Shown: positions 34,240-46,110, counted from the first letter of the stretch. The stretch is 64,000 nucleotides of DNA from Cricetomys ansorgei (GCA_026225945.1 JAMJFZ010000852.1:310001-374000); one strand, 5' to 3'. The notes: generated by a model from the sequence alone, not told the origin. Numbers and translations: made by a program.

Positions 34240-35340
34240 TATTGAACTGGACTCAGTTTGAGACAACAGGGAAAGGAAATACCTAATGAGTAACAAAGAT
34301 GATATTGTTGACTCTAAAAAACCAGAACCATCAGGTATAGCAGAAGCCAAAAGGTCTGTTTACCTGTTAAGAGAGGACTAGACTAAGCCACCTATATATA
34401 CCAGCAAGCTTCTAGAGAGAAAGCTGCTTTGATAGACAATGAGTTTAGACTGTGGCTTCTAAGCCTTGGTGTTAGTAACTTGACATTGCATTCAGTTGAT
34501 TCATTAAGTTCCCCATCATTTACACCTAATAATATAAAACAATGTGATAGAGATGCACTACCCACATGGACAATGCTTCTCCCAGAAGACATGGACTATG
34601 AAAAGGAAATCTCGGTGTCAGGTGTGTCATACCGCCCTGGGTCAAAGAGACCCAGAGGTCCCCAAACAACATAGGATTGATATTATTACAGTAAATGTAG
34701 AGAGTTCAATACAACAGAATTAAGCATAACAGAGAGAAATTACTGAAAAAACACACAATCCGACAAAACACAACAGAAGTCATGTGTGCCCACTGGAACT
34801 TGTTGGCAAGACCATATTACTGAAAACACAATACACTTTGGCTGCAGGACATAAAGTGATTAGTCTCAAAGTGATAGACCTTCATTTCTGCTGGCTAGTT
34901 TTCAAGTGCTAGAAGGTGTTATGTAGACCACTATGGGTGCAAAACCATCAGTGGTGAACCCTGAATATTGCAATACCAACCTACAAGGTAAGATGTACAC
35001 ATTGATGCAATAATGCCCTAATGGTTATAGAGATAACTACTTTCTGACTGGATTTGAGAATATGAGAGAATTCTTGTCTGATTATTTAAACCTGGTCAAA
35101 AACTCATGGCTAGGGAAGTCAGAGGTCTCAGGGACAATCTACCAATGACATTTTGCTAAATGGCTATGCTGTAAAGTGCCTTCTAAACATTTATGTTTAA
35201 TCCCATAAACATGGGTTGGTCTTAATCTTTTCAAAAAAAGTTTTTTATGCATCAGGAAGCATGCATCAGAGGGATATAAAACTGGTCAGAGTTAGAGACT
35301 ATTGAGTGTTCAGCCCTAAATAAGACATCTATATAAAACC
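34240..35340 (+). mobile_element. LINE-1 3' UTR fragment (Lx-type)
   Basis: Related to 29930-31128: both have a GATGCAATAATG/GGTGCAATAGTG block followed by CTGACTGGATTTGAG/CTGATTGGATTTAAG, and later AAACTCATGGCTAGGGAAG against the expected L1 3' UTR order. The distal part ends at the (CA)n tract. The left limit is soft. Confidence 0.6.
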
Positions 35341-35346
35341 ATCCCC

Positions 35347-35399
<53 letters not shown>
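35347..35399 (+). repeat. (CA)n microsatellite
   Basis: About 26 uninterrupted CA units, the longest pure CA tract in the window. Confidence 0.97.
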
Positions 35400-35400
<1 letters not shown>

Positions 35401-35489
35401 ATGACTCAGAAAAACATAGCAGAATAGGGAGCAGAAAGATTTTAAGATCTGGGGAACGAGTAGAAGTAGTATAGATGCTGGATTCCAGA

Positions 35490-35884
35490 TGTAAAAGAGA
35501 CGATGCAAAAACACCATGACCATAAACAATTTGGTGAGGAAAGGGTTTCTTTCCTCTTTCAGCATGTAGTCCATCACCCAGGGAAGTCAGGGCAGGAGCT
35601 CAAGGCAGGAACCTGGAGGCAGGAGCTGATGCAGAAGCCATGAAGGAATGCTGCTTACTGACTTGCTCCTTATGGTTTTCTCAGCCTGCTTTCTTATAGC
35701 ACCAGAACCAGAAGCCTAAGGGTAGCATCTCCCACAGTGAGGGGTCCTTCCACATCAATCATCAAAGGAAATTCACCAAAGGCTTGCCCTCAGGCCAATC
35801 CAGTGGGAGCATTTTCTCACTTGGAATTCTCTGTTCCCAAATGACTGTGCCTTGTGTCAAGTTGACATAAAACTAGCCTGTTTG
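35490..35884 (-). mobile_element. MaLR-like LTR, 3' side of a minus-strand element
   Basis: About 390 bp matching 40005-40395 in direct orientation. Landmarks: AACACCATGACCATAAACAA, CCATCACCCAGGGAAGTCAG, AGAAGCCATGAAGGAATGCT, TTGTGTCAAGTTGACATAAA and ACTAGCC. Read on the minus strand it starts GGCTAGTTTTATGTCAACTTG, as in a well-known rodent LTR. It forms a pair with 40005-40395 around an internal region. Confidence 0.75.
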
Positions 35885-36745
35885 ACCTCTTGTCAAACTG
35901 ACAAACATAGCATTATTAAATCATAACCTTTTCTTACTTGTTATCCCCAATATGTCATGTTAATATTGATTTGACAATACAAAACACTCCAACTTTTAAA
36001 AGTCCTACAGTCTTTACATATTCAAACACTATAAAAGTTCACAACCTTTAAAACTTTCAAAGTTCAAGACAGCCTCTCTAAAAAAAAACAAAGTATCTAA
36101 AATATCCATAGTCTCTCTAAAATTCCAAAGCTTCTAAATTTTCAAAGTTTCTTAACTGTGGGCTCCTATAAAATAAAAATAAGTTAAATATTTTCTTATT
36201 CCAAGAGGGAAGAGTCAGACACAGTCACAGTCAAATCAAAACAAAAACAAAGTCCAAAACGCGAAACTCAGTGTCAGACTTGTGGAATTCATTCAGGATC
36301 CGGGCTTGGACAGTCATCTACAGCACCCACAGCTTGTCTTCTAGGCTCAAGCCAGTTCCACTCCGTAGCTGACACTGTACTTACAGGTGTATCACTGTAC
36401 TTGCGTCTCTAAAATGTTGGGGCCTCCATTGCAACTGGGCTACACCTTGATCAATGGCCTCTCTTGAGCTCTGTTCAGGACTCTGACCTTGCCATATGGT
36501 ACCAGAACTCATCTTTCCTCCGTGCCCCTTCATGTTCAAGCTTTTACTGAAACTGAGGTTGTACCTTCACTAATAGTTTCTCCACTCCTCCCAAATAGTG
36601 CCAAGCTTCATCTGCTATTCATGACCCTATCATGCCTTCAAAACTAGTACCACCTGAGAAACTCGTATATTAAAAGTTTGGCTGCCACTGCACTCCCAGC
36701 CAGTGGATAGAACAGTTAGCAGCCTGCCTGCAGATTACTTGGCTC
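35885..36745 (-). mobile_element. MaLR-like internal region, distal part
   Basis: Minus-strand internal sequence with repeated A/T-rich lines of the type CAACCTTTAAAACTTTCAAAG and CAAAGCTTCTAAATTTTCAAAG, then a CCTCCATTGCAACTGGGCTA...CTTCACTAATAGTTTCTCC region. This is the familiar non-coding interior of rodent MaLR-type elements. No gag, pro or pol frame is present, as is usual for them. Confidence 0.65.
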
Positions 36746-37258
36746 TGTTCCCACAACCCACTCCTCTATAGCCACTCCCCATTCTCCTCCAGCCCACTGC
36801 TCCACCTGCAAGACCTGCGGACAACCCCCAGAGCTAACATAACCCAAGCCAACTGAAGAACTACCCTCCAGCACCATAAACACACACCATTTGAAGAATT
36901 AGTGCAGGCCATGCCAACCAGCCAGAACAGCACAGGCCAGGACAGCAAGCCAGAAGAAGAGAAGCAAACTCCTAGCCCTCATCCCAGGCAGAGAGTTCCT
37001 GTTGTACCAGAAGCCAAGTAGGCCACCAGAGCTCCAGCCTTCAACTTAGGCAGAGACCCCCAGCTCAGCAAGAGGCCACAAAAAATAAAACAGAAGACCA
37101 GAGAAGAAACTAAGAAGAAGAAAAAAACAAGGAACAAAACACTCATCTAATAAAGACAAACACAAGAGTTCAACACATAAACTTGCAATTACCCCAAACA
37201 CAGATGCCTAAATGCCAATGTAAGAACACAATTAACAACAATCAGGGCAACAACACTT

Positions 37259-37383
37259 CAGCACTTCAGAGGCAGGGGCAGGCAGATTGCTGTGATTTCA
37301 AGGCCAGGCTGGTCTACCGAGTGAGTTCCAGAACAGCCAGTGTTACAACAAAGAAACCCTGTCTAGAAAAAGAAAAAAGAAAA
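37259..37383 (+). mobile_element. 5'-truncated B1 SINE within the L1
   Basis: Starts in the body (CAGCACTTCAGAGGCAGGGG), continues AAGGCCAGGCTGGTCTACCG, AGTGAGTTCCAGAACAGCC and AAACCCTGTCTAGAAAAAG and ends in an A-rich tail. The first 30-35 bp of B1, with the A box, are missing. Confidence 0.92.
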
Positions 37384-37861
37384 CAATCTCACCACATAGC
37401 ACTCAAAACACTAAATATACAGAACAAATAAAGAATACTAAAAGCTGCAAGAGAAAAACAAGTAACATACAAAGGCAAACTTATTAGAATTGCACCCAAC
37501 TTCTCAATGGAGACCCCAAAAGCCAGAAGGGCCTGGATAGAAGTACTACAGACTCTAAGAGAACACAGATGGACAGCCCAGACTACTGTACTCAGCCAAA
37601 CTATCAATTACTATAGACAGAGAAAACAAAATATTTCATGATAAACCCAAATTAAAACAATATCTATCTACAAATCCTGCCCTACAAAAAGTAACAGAAG
37701 GAAAATTCCAACCCAAGGAGGTTAAGTATACTCAGGAAACACAGAAGATAAATAATCTCACACCATCATATCAATAAGAGGTGCACGTTCACTCATACAC
37801 ACACACACACAAAAACCAACAACTACAAAATAACAGGACCTAACAATCATTGATCATTGAT

Positions 37862-38185
37862 ATCCTTCAACATCAATGGTCTCAGTTCCAATAAAGGGAC
37901 ACAGACTAACAGAATGGATGTGAAAATAGAATCTGTTCTTCTGCTGCATACTAGAAACACACCTCAACCTCCAAGATAAACATTACCTCAGAGTAAAGAG
38001 TTGGGAAAAGATTTACCAAGCAAATGGACCTAAAAAGCTGATATAGCCATTCTAATATCCAACAAAATAGACTTCAAACTAAAATTAATCAAAAGAGATG
38101 GGGAAGGACATTCCCTACTGATCAAAGGAAAAATCCACCAAGATGACATTTCAATTCTCAACATCTATGCCCCTAACACAACGGC
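37862..38185 (+). pseudogene. L1 ORF2 endonuclease remnant
   Basis: Corresponds to the start of the ORF2p apurinic-type endonuclease: AACATCAATGGTCTCAGTTC (the N-terminal 'NINGL' Asn motif region), TAGAAACACACCTCAACC (the catalytic 'ETH'-type region), and ATCTATGCCCCTAACACA ('IYAPN'). The frame is interrupted by stops and indels. ORF2p normally nicks the target site for retrotransposition; this copy cannot. Confidence 0.75.
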
Positions 38186-39250
38186 TCCCACAGCCTACAG
38201 AATGAGAAAAGATCTTCACCAACTCCTTTTCAGATAAAAGGCTAATATCCAAATATATAAAGAACATAAGAAACTAGACATCAACAAAGCAAACAATCTA
38301 ATTAAAAATTGAGTATAGATGTAAACAAAGAATTCTCAAAAGAGGACTTTCAGATGGCTGAGAAACACTTAAAGAAATGTATGACATCCTTAGCCATTAG
38401 GGAAATTGCAAATCAAAAGTATTTTGAGATTCCATCTTACACCTGTCAGAATGACTAAGACCAATAACACAAAGGACAGCTTATGCTGGTGAGGATGTGG
38501 AGCAAAGGGAACACTCTTTCATTGCTGGTGAGAATGCAAACTTGTACAGCCACTGTGGAAATCAATATGCTCATTCCTAAAGAAATTGGAACTACTAGAG
38601 ACTGGATATCCTGGAGATGATTTCTAATGATGTTATGCTCTGCTCATAGATTGGTACCTAACCCATTCCTCACCAGACAGACCCCCCCTAGCAGCTGAGA
38701 GGAGCATATAGAGAGGCCTAGGGTCAAACATTATGCAGAGATCAGGAGACTCCACAAAAGAGGGAGAGGAGGGATGGCTGAGACCAGAAGGGTGGAGGAC
38801 ACAGGAGAACAAACCCCACAGTGTCAACTGACTAGCACTCTTAGAGGCTCACAGAGACTGAAGGAACAGACATGGAACCTACAGGATCCCCCAAATATAT
38901 CTTATGGCTGTCTGAATTGCTGTTCTTGAAAAAGACCTAAAGACTGGAGTGGGGGAGTCTCTGACCATTTTACCTGCACTTAGGACACTTTTGCTACTGT
39001 CAAGTTGCCTGGCTCACCTTTGATATAGGAATTGGTACCTGACTTTGTTGCATCTTTCTATCATGCCCTATTTGAGCAGTAACCCTGAGGGGATAGTTCT
39101 TTTCTGGGGAAAAAGGGGGAGATGTTTGTGGGTGGTGATAGAGGGGTCAATCTGGGGAAGAATGGAGATGGGCAAGCTGGGGTGGAGTGAGGAGAGAAGA
39201 GGGGTAAGGATGTATTGCATAAGTTGTATGAGAGAAGAAAATAAGTTAGG

Positions 39251-40004
39251 GTAACAGCATGAGAGGTAGCTTTGGTCACATCTGTACCACAGTTTCTCTA
39301 TGTTGACCCTGAGGAAATATGTTGTACTCTGTAGGCTCAGCCAACAGGACAAGAAGGCACAGTCATAGGTGTAAACTCTGCCACACTTCAACAGAGGGAA
39401 CCACATTATGGCCAGCACCATACTGGACAGTGGAACCTCGAGGGTCTCATCTCAGAGGTTTTTATTTATACCTAAGCTCCTCAGTTGTTCTATTAGTAGC
39501 ATATACAGATCAAAAGCAATCAAAATCCCCCACATAAATCCAACTCCTGAATATAATACAAAATGCCAAGGCCCAGGCAGTTATTTTCTGAACAGTGCAC
39601 AAAACAACCATTTTAAATATAACTAAAAATAAACTTCTGCTACAGATTTATGATCCTCAATATTATTGGCCTTTTCTTAACTACCACTAATTTCTAAATT
39701 CTTGCTAATTAGCATCAATCATCCCACTAGAGCAAGGGTTTCACTTTAGAGGTTCTTAATTCAAAATATTACTTGGAGCCCTGACAGTCTTTGCTTCCCT
39801 CTGACACTTCACAAGCTAGGTTTCTATCATCTGCACTGCTCACAGGTTTAATTTTTTTAGTTCCCACGACAGCTCTCTGAGCTCTAGACAGTCAATGACT
39901 TTCCCAGCCTGAAGTTCCAAAGTCTTTCCACAATCTTCCCCCAAACACACGATCATGTCTGCCACAGAACTAACCTACAACCTGGTACAAATTTCCGTCT
40001 TAGG
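39251..40004 (-). mobile_element. MaLR-like internal region, proximal part
   Basis: Resumes the interior after the L1. Contains the shared module 39380-39650 and then TTGGCCTTTTCTTAACTACC, AGCATCAATCATCCCACTAG, GGTTTCACTTTAGAGGTTC and CTGAAGTTCCAAAGTCTTTCC. On the minus strand the last part, next to the LTR, reads TTTGTACCAGGTTGTAGG and GAAAGACTTTGGAACTTCAG, the start of MaLR internal sequence. Confidence 0.7.
39380..39650 (-). repeat. Module shared with 24640-24935 (copy 2)
   Basis: See the landmarks at 24640-24935. Here the minus strand has TATAAATAAAAACCTCTGAG. The copy lies in the MaLR-like interior, while copy 1 lies beside an L1 5' region. Confidence 0.75.
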
Positions 40005-40395
40005 ACGTCTATCACTGTGATAAAATACCATGACCAAAAGCAACTTGAGGACAAAAGAGTTTATTTCTGCCTACAACCTTTTAGTCCATCATCCAAGGAA
40101 ATCAGAGTAGGAACTCAAGGCAGAAAGTGGTACAGAGTTAATAGAGGAGGGTTGTTCACTGACTCGTCCTCATAGCTTTCTCAGTATACTTTCATATAGC
40201 ACCCAGGACAACCAGCCCATGAGTGGCACCACCTACATAAATCTTGACCCACAGATACCAACTATCAATCACAAAAAATGTACCAAAGGATTTCCCACAG
40301 GCGAATCTGGTGGAGGTATTTTTCCAGGGGCAATTCCATGTTGCAAAACAACTCTTGCTTGTGTCAAGCTGACATAAAACTAGCAAGCATGGTCA
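40005..40395 (-). mobile_element. MaLR-like LTR, 5' side of the minus-strand element
   Basis: Partner of 35490-35884. Landmarks: CACTGTGATAAAATACCATGA, CCAAAAGCAACTTGAGGA, GTGTCAAGCTGACATAAAAC. It retains more of its outer end (GTCTTAGGACGTCTATCACTG) than the other copy. AATAAA-like and TATA-like signals are decayed. Confidence 0.78.
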
Positions 40396-40610
40396 CCTAC
40401 AGAAGACCTGCACAAGATCAAGCCAATAAGATCAGTCAACATTCCAACATGGACTTGGTGGGTTACAAAAAAAGGAAGACATGAAGAGAGGCAGGGGATA
40501 TATTAGGGTGACGTAGAGGAGTGGAAGAGGGGAGTTAGGCATAAATAGGATCAAGATATATTTACATGTATGAAATTGTCAAAAACTTTTAAAAATACAT
40601 TATAAAACAT
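40396..40610 (+). mobile_element. LINE-1 3' UTR tail (Lx-type), internally deleted
   Basis: GACCTGCACAAGATCAAGCC, GACATGAAGAGAGGCAGGG, CAAGATATATTTACATGTAT and GAAATTGTCAAAAACTTT. It is the same 3' UTR type as 29930-31128, shortened, and abuts the LTR end. Confidence 0.7.
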
Positions 40611-41100
40611 GCAACCACAAATACAGAGTAAATGCTGTTGATACTATTACTGTAGATCTCCACGGATAAATGTGTAATATCCTTCTATTCATCCAGACAT
40701 GCTTACACAAAGCTCTTAGAACTTGCCTGAAGATACAAGGAAAACCCATTCTAGTCTATGCCTGTATAGATGGGACCCATACATACCCAAAACATCCCTG
40801 TAAGAGACCTGTCAGAAGGTGAATTCTCCTTCCTGCTGGTCAGGCATGGAGTTTACATCTTATTTTCATGCTGATTAAAATTAATTAGGAAAGATATGTG
40901 ACCATGAAGCTTGTAAGAGTCCTGGTTGTTCCATGCCAGGAAGGAGAATTTCAATGTGCAGCAGAACTGCAATCTTCAAGCCAACTCCATATGTTTTCTC
41001 CTTGAGTGACAACTGAGTGAGATGATAGAATTTTGCTAAGAACTTGCTAGCACCACAGGACATTTCCTCTGCAGGGATTAAAAGATTTAGTGAACCCCTA
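40611..41100. other. No feature recognised
   Basis: Unique-looking sequence. Confidence 0.55.
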
Positions 41101-41104
41101 GTCT

Positions 41105-41185
41105 ATGTTTACAGTGCTTTCCAGTTTCTAAGGCACATTAAAATTCAGTTCTCAAAATAACTCTATGAGGTAGGTATGAATAAAA

Positions 41186-41187
<2 letters not shown>
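41105..41187 (+). repeat. MIR/L2-like fragment
   Basis: AGTGCTTTCCAGTTTCTAAGG...AACTCTATGAGGTAGGTATGA follows the MIR 3' core order ('CAACTCTATGAGGTAGGTA'). Confidence 0.55.

Positions 41188-41249
<62 letters not shown>
41188..41249 (+). repeat. (TA)n microsatellite
   Basis: About 31 uninterrupted TA units, the longest AT tract here; unstable and a likely assembly weak point. Confidence 0.97.
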
Positions 41250-41250
<1 letters not shown>

Positions 41251-41251
<1 letters not shown>

Positions 41252-41375
41252 CTGAGAGGGGAATGGGGTCTTACAATTCCACCTAGGCTGGCCTCCAACT
41301 TGTGAGTTCAAACAACCCTTCTACCACATCACCTGGAGTTAGCTGGAGCTACAAGCATGAACTGCCATCCCTGGC
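41251..41375 (-). mobile_element. 7SL-derived SINE (B1-related), antisense
   Basis: TAGGCTGGCCTCCAACTTGTG, AGTTAGCTGGAGCTACAAGC and ACTGCCATCCCTGGCT are the antisense of a diverged B1-type monomer. Confidence 0.7.
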
Positions 41376-41430
41376 TTATAAAGTACAAAAGAATATATAT
41401 ACAGAAAGGTGAAATGAATAATTTAAGCTT

Positions 41431-41458
41431 ACACACACACACATACACACACACACAC
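41431..41458 (+). repeat. (CA)n microsatellite
   Basis: Short CA tract with one ATA interruption. Confidence 0.9.
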
Positions 41459-41699
41459 CTACATTTGTAACTTAAATTCAAACATGAGTCTCTGTGAATG
41501 AGTCTCTGTGGAAAAGAATCACACTAACCTCTACTCAAGCACCTCACTACTTCCCTTCTTCTTTATTGCCTAGTCAGAAAACTCCATCATCCTGCAAAGT
41601 TTCTCTCATGATGGCTCCTGCTTACCTAGGAGTTTTATAGCTACAGAGTCTAGCCAAGCCTTCAGGCTAGAAAGATGAAGGTACCTACAAGTAGTGACC

Positions 41700-42660
41700 C
41701 AGCAGCTTCTGTTTTTAACAGTTTCATTTCAAAGGAAATGGACCTCACTTAACTAAATTTCCTTTTCTATTTTTCTAGCTATTAAAGAACTTGCATTTCT
41801 AATAAATATTTAATAGGAATTCCCCTCCAGCTGAATTCAGGCCCCTCGGCATCTCATTACAATGTCTTAGAATAGTATCCTCATTGTCACTTGCTTAATT
41901 ATGCTAAGAAAGAGTTGAATTGTGTGGCTGTTGGGATCAGAAAGTGATTAAATTCACTTGGCAAGTCTTTGGATATCTCATTATGATCCTCATTTAGCAC
42001 TTCTAATGGAGTTATTTTCCCCAATACTGACTTGGGGAAGGCTTGTTCAGAGTAGCTATTTCCCCAGCCTTGCACAATTTTGCACTGTGACAGAAAAAAT
42101 CAGAACTTACTTTGCACATCATTTGCACTATCAAGAACACTAGTCACACAAAAATCAATGGCATAATGCCTCAGAGAAAAGGCTGGGATAACTGGACTTT
42201 CATACACTCCTAAGAGCAGGCCGTCCACCCTTCTGTGATGGTGGAATCCATTGCAGCAACTAATACAGGACGTGCTTTAATACTTCCAAAGTCAGGTAAT
42301 TCCTGCATATATCATCACTTGGGGTGATTTGCAAGCTATTTGGAGCCAGGTAGATTATATTAGAGTGCTTTCATTGAAAGAGTACCAATGTTGTGCCCTT
42401 ATTTGAATAGACATTCAGAATATGTATTTGCCTTCTCTGCACAAAATGCCTTTGACAAAATTGCCTTCACAGGGACTGAAAAAAATGACTGACCTATTAT
42501 CTTGATGGCCCACACAACATTGCTTATGATGTAGGAAATAACTCAACAGCAACAGACGTGCAAAAGTTAGTCTGTACTTCTGGATTGAGTAGGTTTTAGC
42601 ATGTTATCAGTCATGCAGAAGCATTATCAGTAAAACACTGGAACAGCCTTTTGAAGCCTC
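41700..42660. promoter_or_regulatory. Candidate conserved non-coding element cluster
   Basis: Almost 1 kb free of recognisable repeats in a repeat-rich neighbourhood, with MEF2-like AT-rich sites (CTATTTTTCTAG at about 41767, AATATTTAATAG near 41805) and several ATTA/TAAT cores. No coding frame makes sense. Enhancer potential is inference. Confidence 0.35.
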
Positions 42661-42765
42661 AGTTACAATGACAGCAAAATGACAATACTTTGTAGGACTA
42701 AGCTAGGTTCTACAGAAGTATATACACATCATATAAACGCATGCATACAGACATATACAGGCAGA

Positions 42766-42820
42766 TACACACACACACACACACACACACACATGCACAT
42801 GCATACACACACACATACAT
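42766..42820 (+). repeat. (CA)n microsatellite, interrupted
   Basis: CA tract with an ATGCACATGCAT interruption. Confidence 0.93.
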
Positions 42821-43768
42821 CCTTTGAATAAGTTTCAAATGGAAAGTTCTGCTTCTCTCAATTGTGGTGACTTAAGAGTCTGGGCATCAAGGGTTGGAAA
42901 CAAAAGTGACTTTATATACCACACATACCACAACCTTAGTGATTTGCTAGCAAACATTTTTTATTTCCTGTTCCTGAAACTGTATTATGCTGGTCTAGAG
43001 GTCTTAGTTCCAAAGGAAGAAGGCATCCCCTAGGAGATATAGCTACAATTCCATTAAACTAGGAGTTAGAGTACCCCTAGGCTACTTTGGGGGTCCCATG
43101 GGATTATTGATCCATAATAAGGGATACAAGACTTACTACTTCATTTCACAGTGGAAGTAAGGGAGTATGTATCTTAAGTGCAAAGGATCCCTAATGATAT
43201 CCATTGATACTACCATGCCCTCTAATAAGATCATTGGATAAACACAGAGCAAGCCAGACAGGGTGACAAACAGCTCAGACCCTTCAGAGTAAAGGTTTTG
43301 GTTACTCCATTAGGAAAAGAAACAACCAGCTGGTTTCTGTAGGCAATGGGAACACAAAATGGGTAGAGGAAAAAGGTAGTATAAATACCAGGGAAAACCA
43401 TAGTTATAGAAATGGGGATTGTGAGGGTCATGAGCATTTCCTTCTCATCTTTCCATGAATGTTTCTGAGTGTGTAAGTATATACACTAAAAATATCTTAG
43501 TTTCCTTTCCTCTCTAATTTCCTTACAGTTAACATAAGATGCACCAACTTTTTATCACTAAGTAATGTTAAGTTTTAAGTCACGATATTTAAGTTAAAGG
43601 ATATAAGAAAAGCAAAACTCCACTTAAGACTTTATATCCCCTTCTGAAGAAGAGATTTGTGTTTTTCAGTTGAATATATGACAGTTGTATGCTACAGGTA
43701 GGAACTATCACCTTGTTATTGTTTATTCATATGTTAACTGTGGAAATGCATATAGATGGCCAATTGAC
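42821..43768. other. No feature recognised
   Basis: Unique-looking sequence. Confidence 0.5.
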
Positions 43769-43769
43769 A

Positions 43770-44225
43770 GAGTTTATTGGTACTAAGGGATGCTCAGATA
43801 GTGAGTAAACCATTATTTATGGGTGTGTTTATAAGTCTGTCATTTGCATTAGTGAACTGAATAAAGTAGATGGCCCTCTCCAATCTGGGTGGGCATCACC
43901 CAGTCCTTTTTAGTTTAACTAGAAAATAAAAAGACAAAGGAAGGGTGAATTTCACTCTCTCTGTTTGACTTGGGACAAGCACCCACTGTTAATGGACATT
44001 AGAAATCTTAGTTCTCAGGGTTTTGAACTCAGACTGAGACTTATATCCTTGGAGAGCCTGGTTCTCAAGCCCCGAAGCCTGAATTTCAGCAAAGCCACTC
44101 ATTGGCTTTCCTGGGCTTTCAGTTCACAGACTACAGACCATGGTCTTTCTCAGTCTTTATAATCACACGAGTCCGTCTACTTTTCCTATATATATTGGTT
44201 GTTTCTATAGAACCTGACTAGCACA
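43770..44225 (+). mobile_element. Ancient mammalian LTR (MLT/MaLR-like)
   Basis: GGGTGTGTTTATAAGTCTGTC, TTTGCATTAGTGAACTGAAT, AAAGTAGATGGCCCTCTCCA, ATCTGGGTGGGCATCACCCA, CACTCTCTCTGTTTGACTTG and, at the end, CTATATATATTGGTTGTTTC then AGAACCTGACTAGCACA. This order is that of a very widespread old LTR also found in primates. It predates the rodent-specific repeats. Confidence 0.75.
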
Positions 44226-44324
44226 TAATCTGTAACTGCAATGTGGTAAGAACAGACTTAGTAGAAAAAATACAGGACCAGTAAAAAAAAAATAACTGAC
44301 AAACATACAATAATTGATATGCTC

Positions 44325-44470
44325 AACACTGTCTTAAAGCATTTATAAATATTAGCTCATTTAATCTTCATCACAAATCTTTCAGTTAGATGTCATTGCT
44401 AACTAATCCACAGAAAAGGTGTGTACCAGCTAATTCTTAAGCAGCAGAGGTGATGCTAGGACACACTAAT
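44325..44470 (+). repeat. MIR/L2-like fragment
   Basis: TTAGCTCATTTAATCTTCATC, ACAGAAAAGGTGTG and GCAGAGGTGATGCTAGGAC fit the 'CTCATTTAATCCTCACAAC...' ancient core. Confidence 0.6.
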
Positions 44471-46090
44471 CTCTAGAATCTATACCTGTCACCAGGATCC
44501 TATGCTGGAACGAAGGTTGTTTTCACTCTTCCTGAGTTATGAATCGCTAATAGGCCTGGACTCCACATGGACTCTGCAGTGTTCTCTCTCCTGTATTTCC
44601 CTATCTCTCATATACCAGTGTTCTCACTGAAGATCCATCATAGAGTGTTAGACCTGAGAGAACCCAAAAATCCTCACAGGATTCTGTTCAGAATGGAGAT
44701 TTTCTCCAATGACATATTTTGATATCCCTGTGAGGTTTCCAAGAAGACTTGCTTCAGAGGTCCATATCATCGATCTTATTTGCAGTCATTTCTTTATTCA
44801 TGATGACTCTTTAAACAAGAACTAGCTTATCAACTAAAACTGTGGGCCTCCATTAGTGAAAGTGCCATTTGGTTCTGGCCTACCTCTTTCCAGGAAGCCA
44901 TGGCAACTCTCCTATCAGGAAGGGGATACAAGACTCCAGTAGTTTTCCATGTTTGAGCCATTTGTTCTGAATGAAGCTATGGTTCAGAGCTGCCACTTAA
45001 TTTGCATATAGGAAATCTCTGTCTTGGGAATTAACAGATTTCATTTCCTTTTCCTTCATTTTGTGTGGTTTACTGGCTCACAGATAGTTTGAATAGTAAG
45101 AAAAGGAGATGAAAACACCTTGTTGTAAGCAGTACAGAGCACTGTGAGTCCTCTACAAGACATTTTCCAGAGACTTACTCCCCTGCCCCCTTCCCTTTCA
45201 GTGAACAGGGTAATAAAAGGCAGAATGCCTTCTGTCAGAATATACAGCTTGTAAGATAATTCTCCTGAGAGTGACTCCAGCTAACCAGCTCAGAGTGTAC
45301 TCCTACCCCTAAAGCCTGCTGTACATTCCCAAGCTTTCTCTGAATTCTCGTATCTAAATATACACAGGTAATAAAACTATAAAATGACACAGTTAAACAA
45401 AAATGTATAATGATTTTATTCTTGCTTTATCTTTCATCACTGACAAAGATAAATATCATGCAGACTTACTTTTATAAGGTAGCCCTCCTCTAGCACAGAT
45501 GAGATAACATTCTAAGGCTTGCATCTTGCTCCTCCATTTCAGGATGTGTGATTTTAACTCACAACATTTTCAATGCTGAGAGCACTTTTTAAGATCACTC
45601 TGGTGAGGTGAGGTAAGCCTACAATATAAAGAATGATTCCTGTCACATGCTTTGCTTCCTGTATGCAATGAATTCACACAATCAGAAGTTCTTCATTGTG
45701 ATAAAGGGCAAGAAAACAACTGAGGAAAGAGGAATTTATTACAAACACGGCAACTGAGAAAAGATGGCTAAAGCTGATTCAATTCTGAAATGAACCTCTA
45801 CGGATAAAGAGCTCCACCAAGTGCTCTTAAGGAAGCATCAGTATGGGCTCCTTCATGGCATTCAACAACAGAAAAAGCATATGGAAGACAATCAATTCTC
45901 ACTGTTTACACAGAGCATGGGTGCAATTCTACATACCTGCATATACACTACTTCATTTAAGCTGTGTATTGCTCCTGGAATGTTGTTGTTGCTTGCCCTG
46001 CAGTCCTCACCAGAGGAGAAAGCCAATGATCAAAATGATATTTTACCTGATGTCACATGATGAGGAAGTAGCATAGCTTAGATTGAAACA
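44471..46090. other. No feature recognised
   Basis: Unique-looking sequence. Overlapping frames at 45821-46076 have no domain. Confidence 0.55.
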
Positions 46091-46110
46091 CGATGACACT
46101 ATATTTTTCT

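Larger units (their letters stand above)
36746..39250 (+). mobile_element. Internally deleted LINE-1 inserted in the MaLR-like element
   Basis: In order: an A-rich ORF1 5' part (to about 37255, AACACAATTAACAACAATCAG landmark); a B1 at 37259-37383; the ORF1 C-terminus and inter-ORF region (37384-37860, GACCCCAAAAGCCAGAAGGG); ORF2 endonuclease start (37862-38185); a jump to the ORF2 3' part (38190-38580, GCTGAGAAACACTTAAAGAA); and the 3' UTR (38585-39245, GACACTTTTGCTACTGTC, GGATGTATTGCATAAG). The middle of ORF1 and most of ORF2, including the reverse transcriptase core, are missing. All frames are broken. The 5' limit is uncertain. Confidence 0.8.

Noticed and set aside
39068..39421. 117-codon minus-strand frame
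   Set aside because: It overlaps the L1 3' UTR and the MaLR-like interior in antisense; chance frame in purine-rich sequence.
35347..41249. Regularly spaced short tandem repeats that could be mistaken for a CRISPR array
   Set aside because: They are dinucleotide microsatellites without unique spacers, in a mammalian genome.
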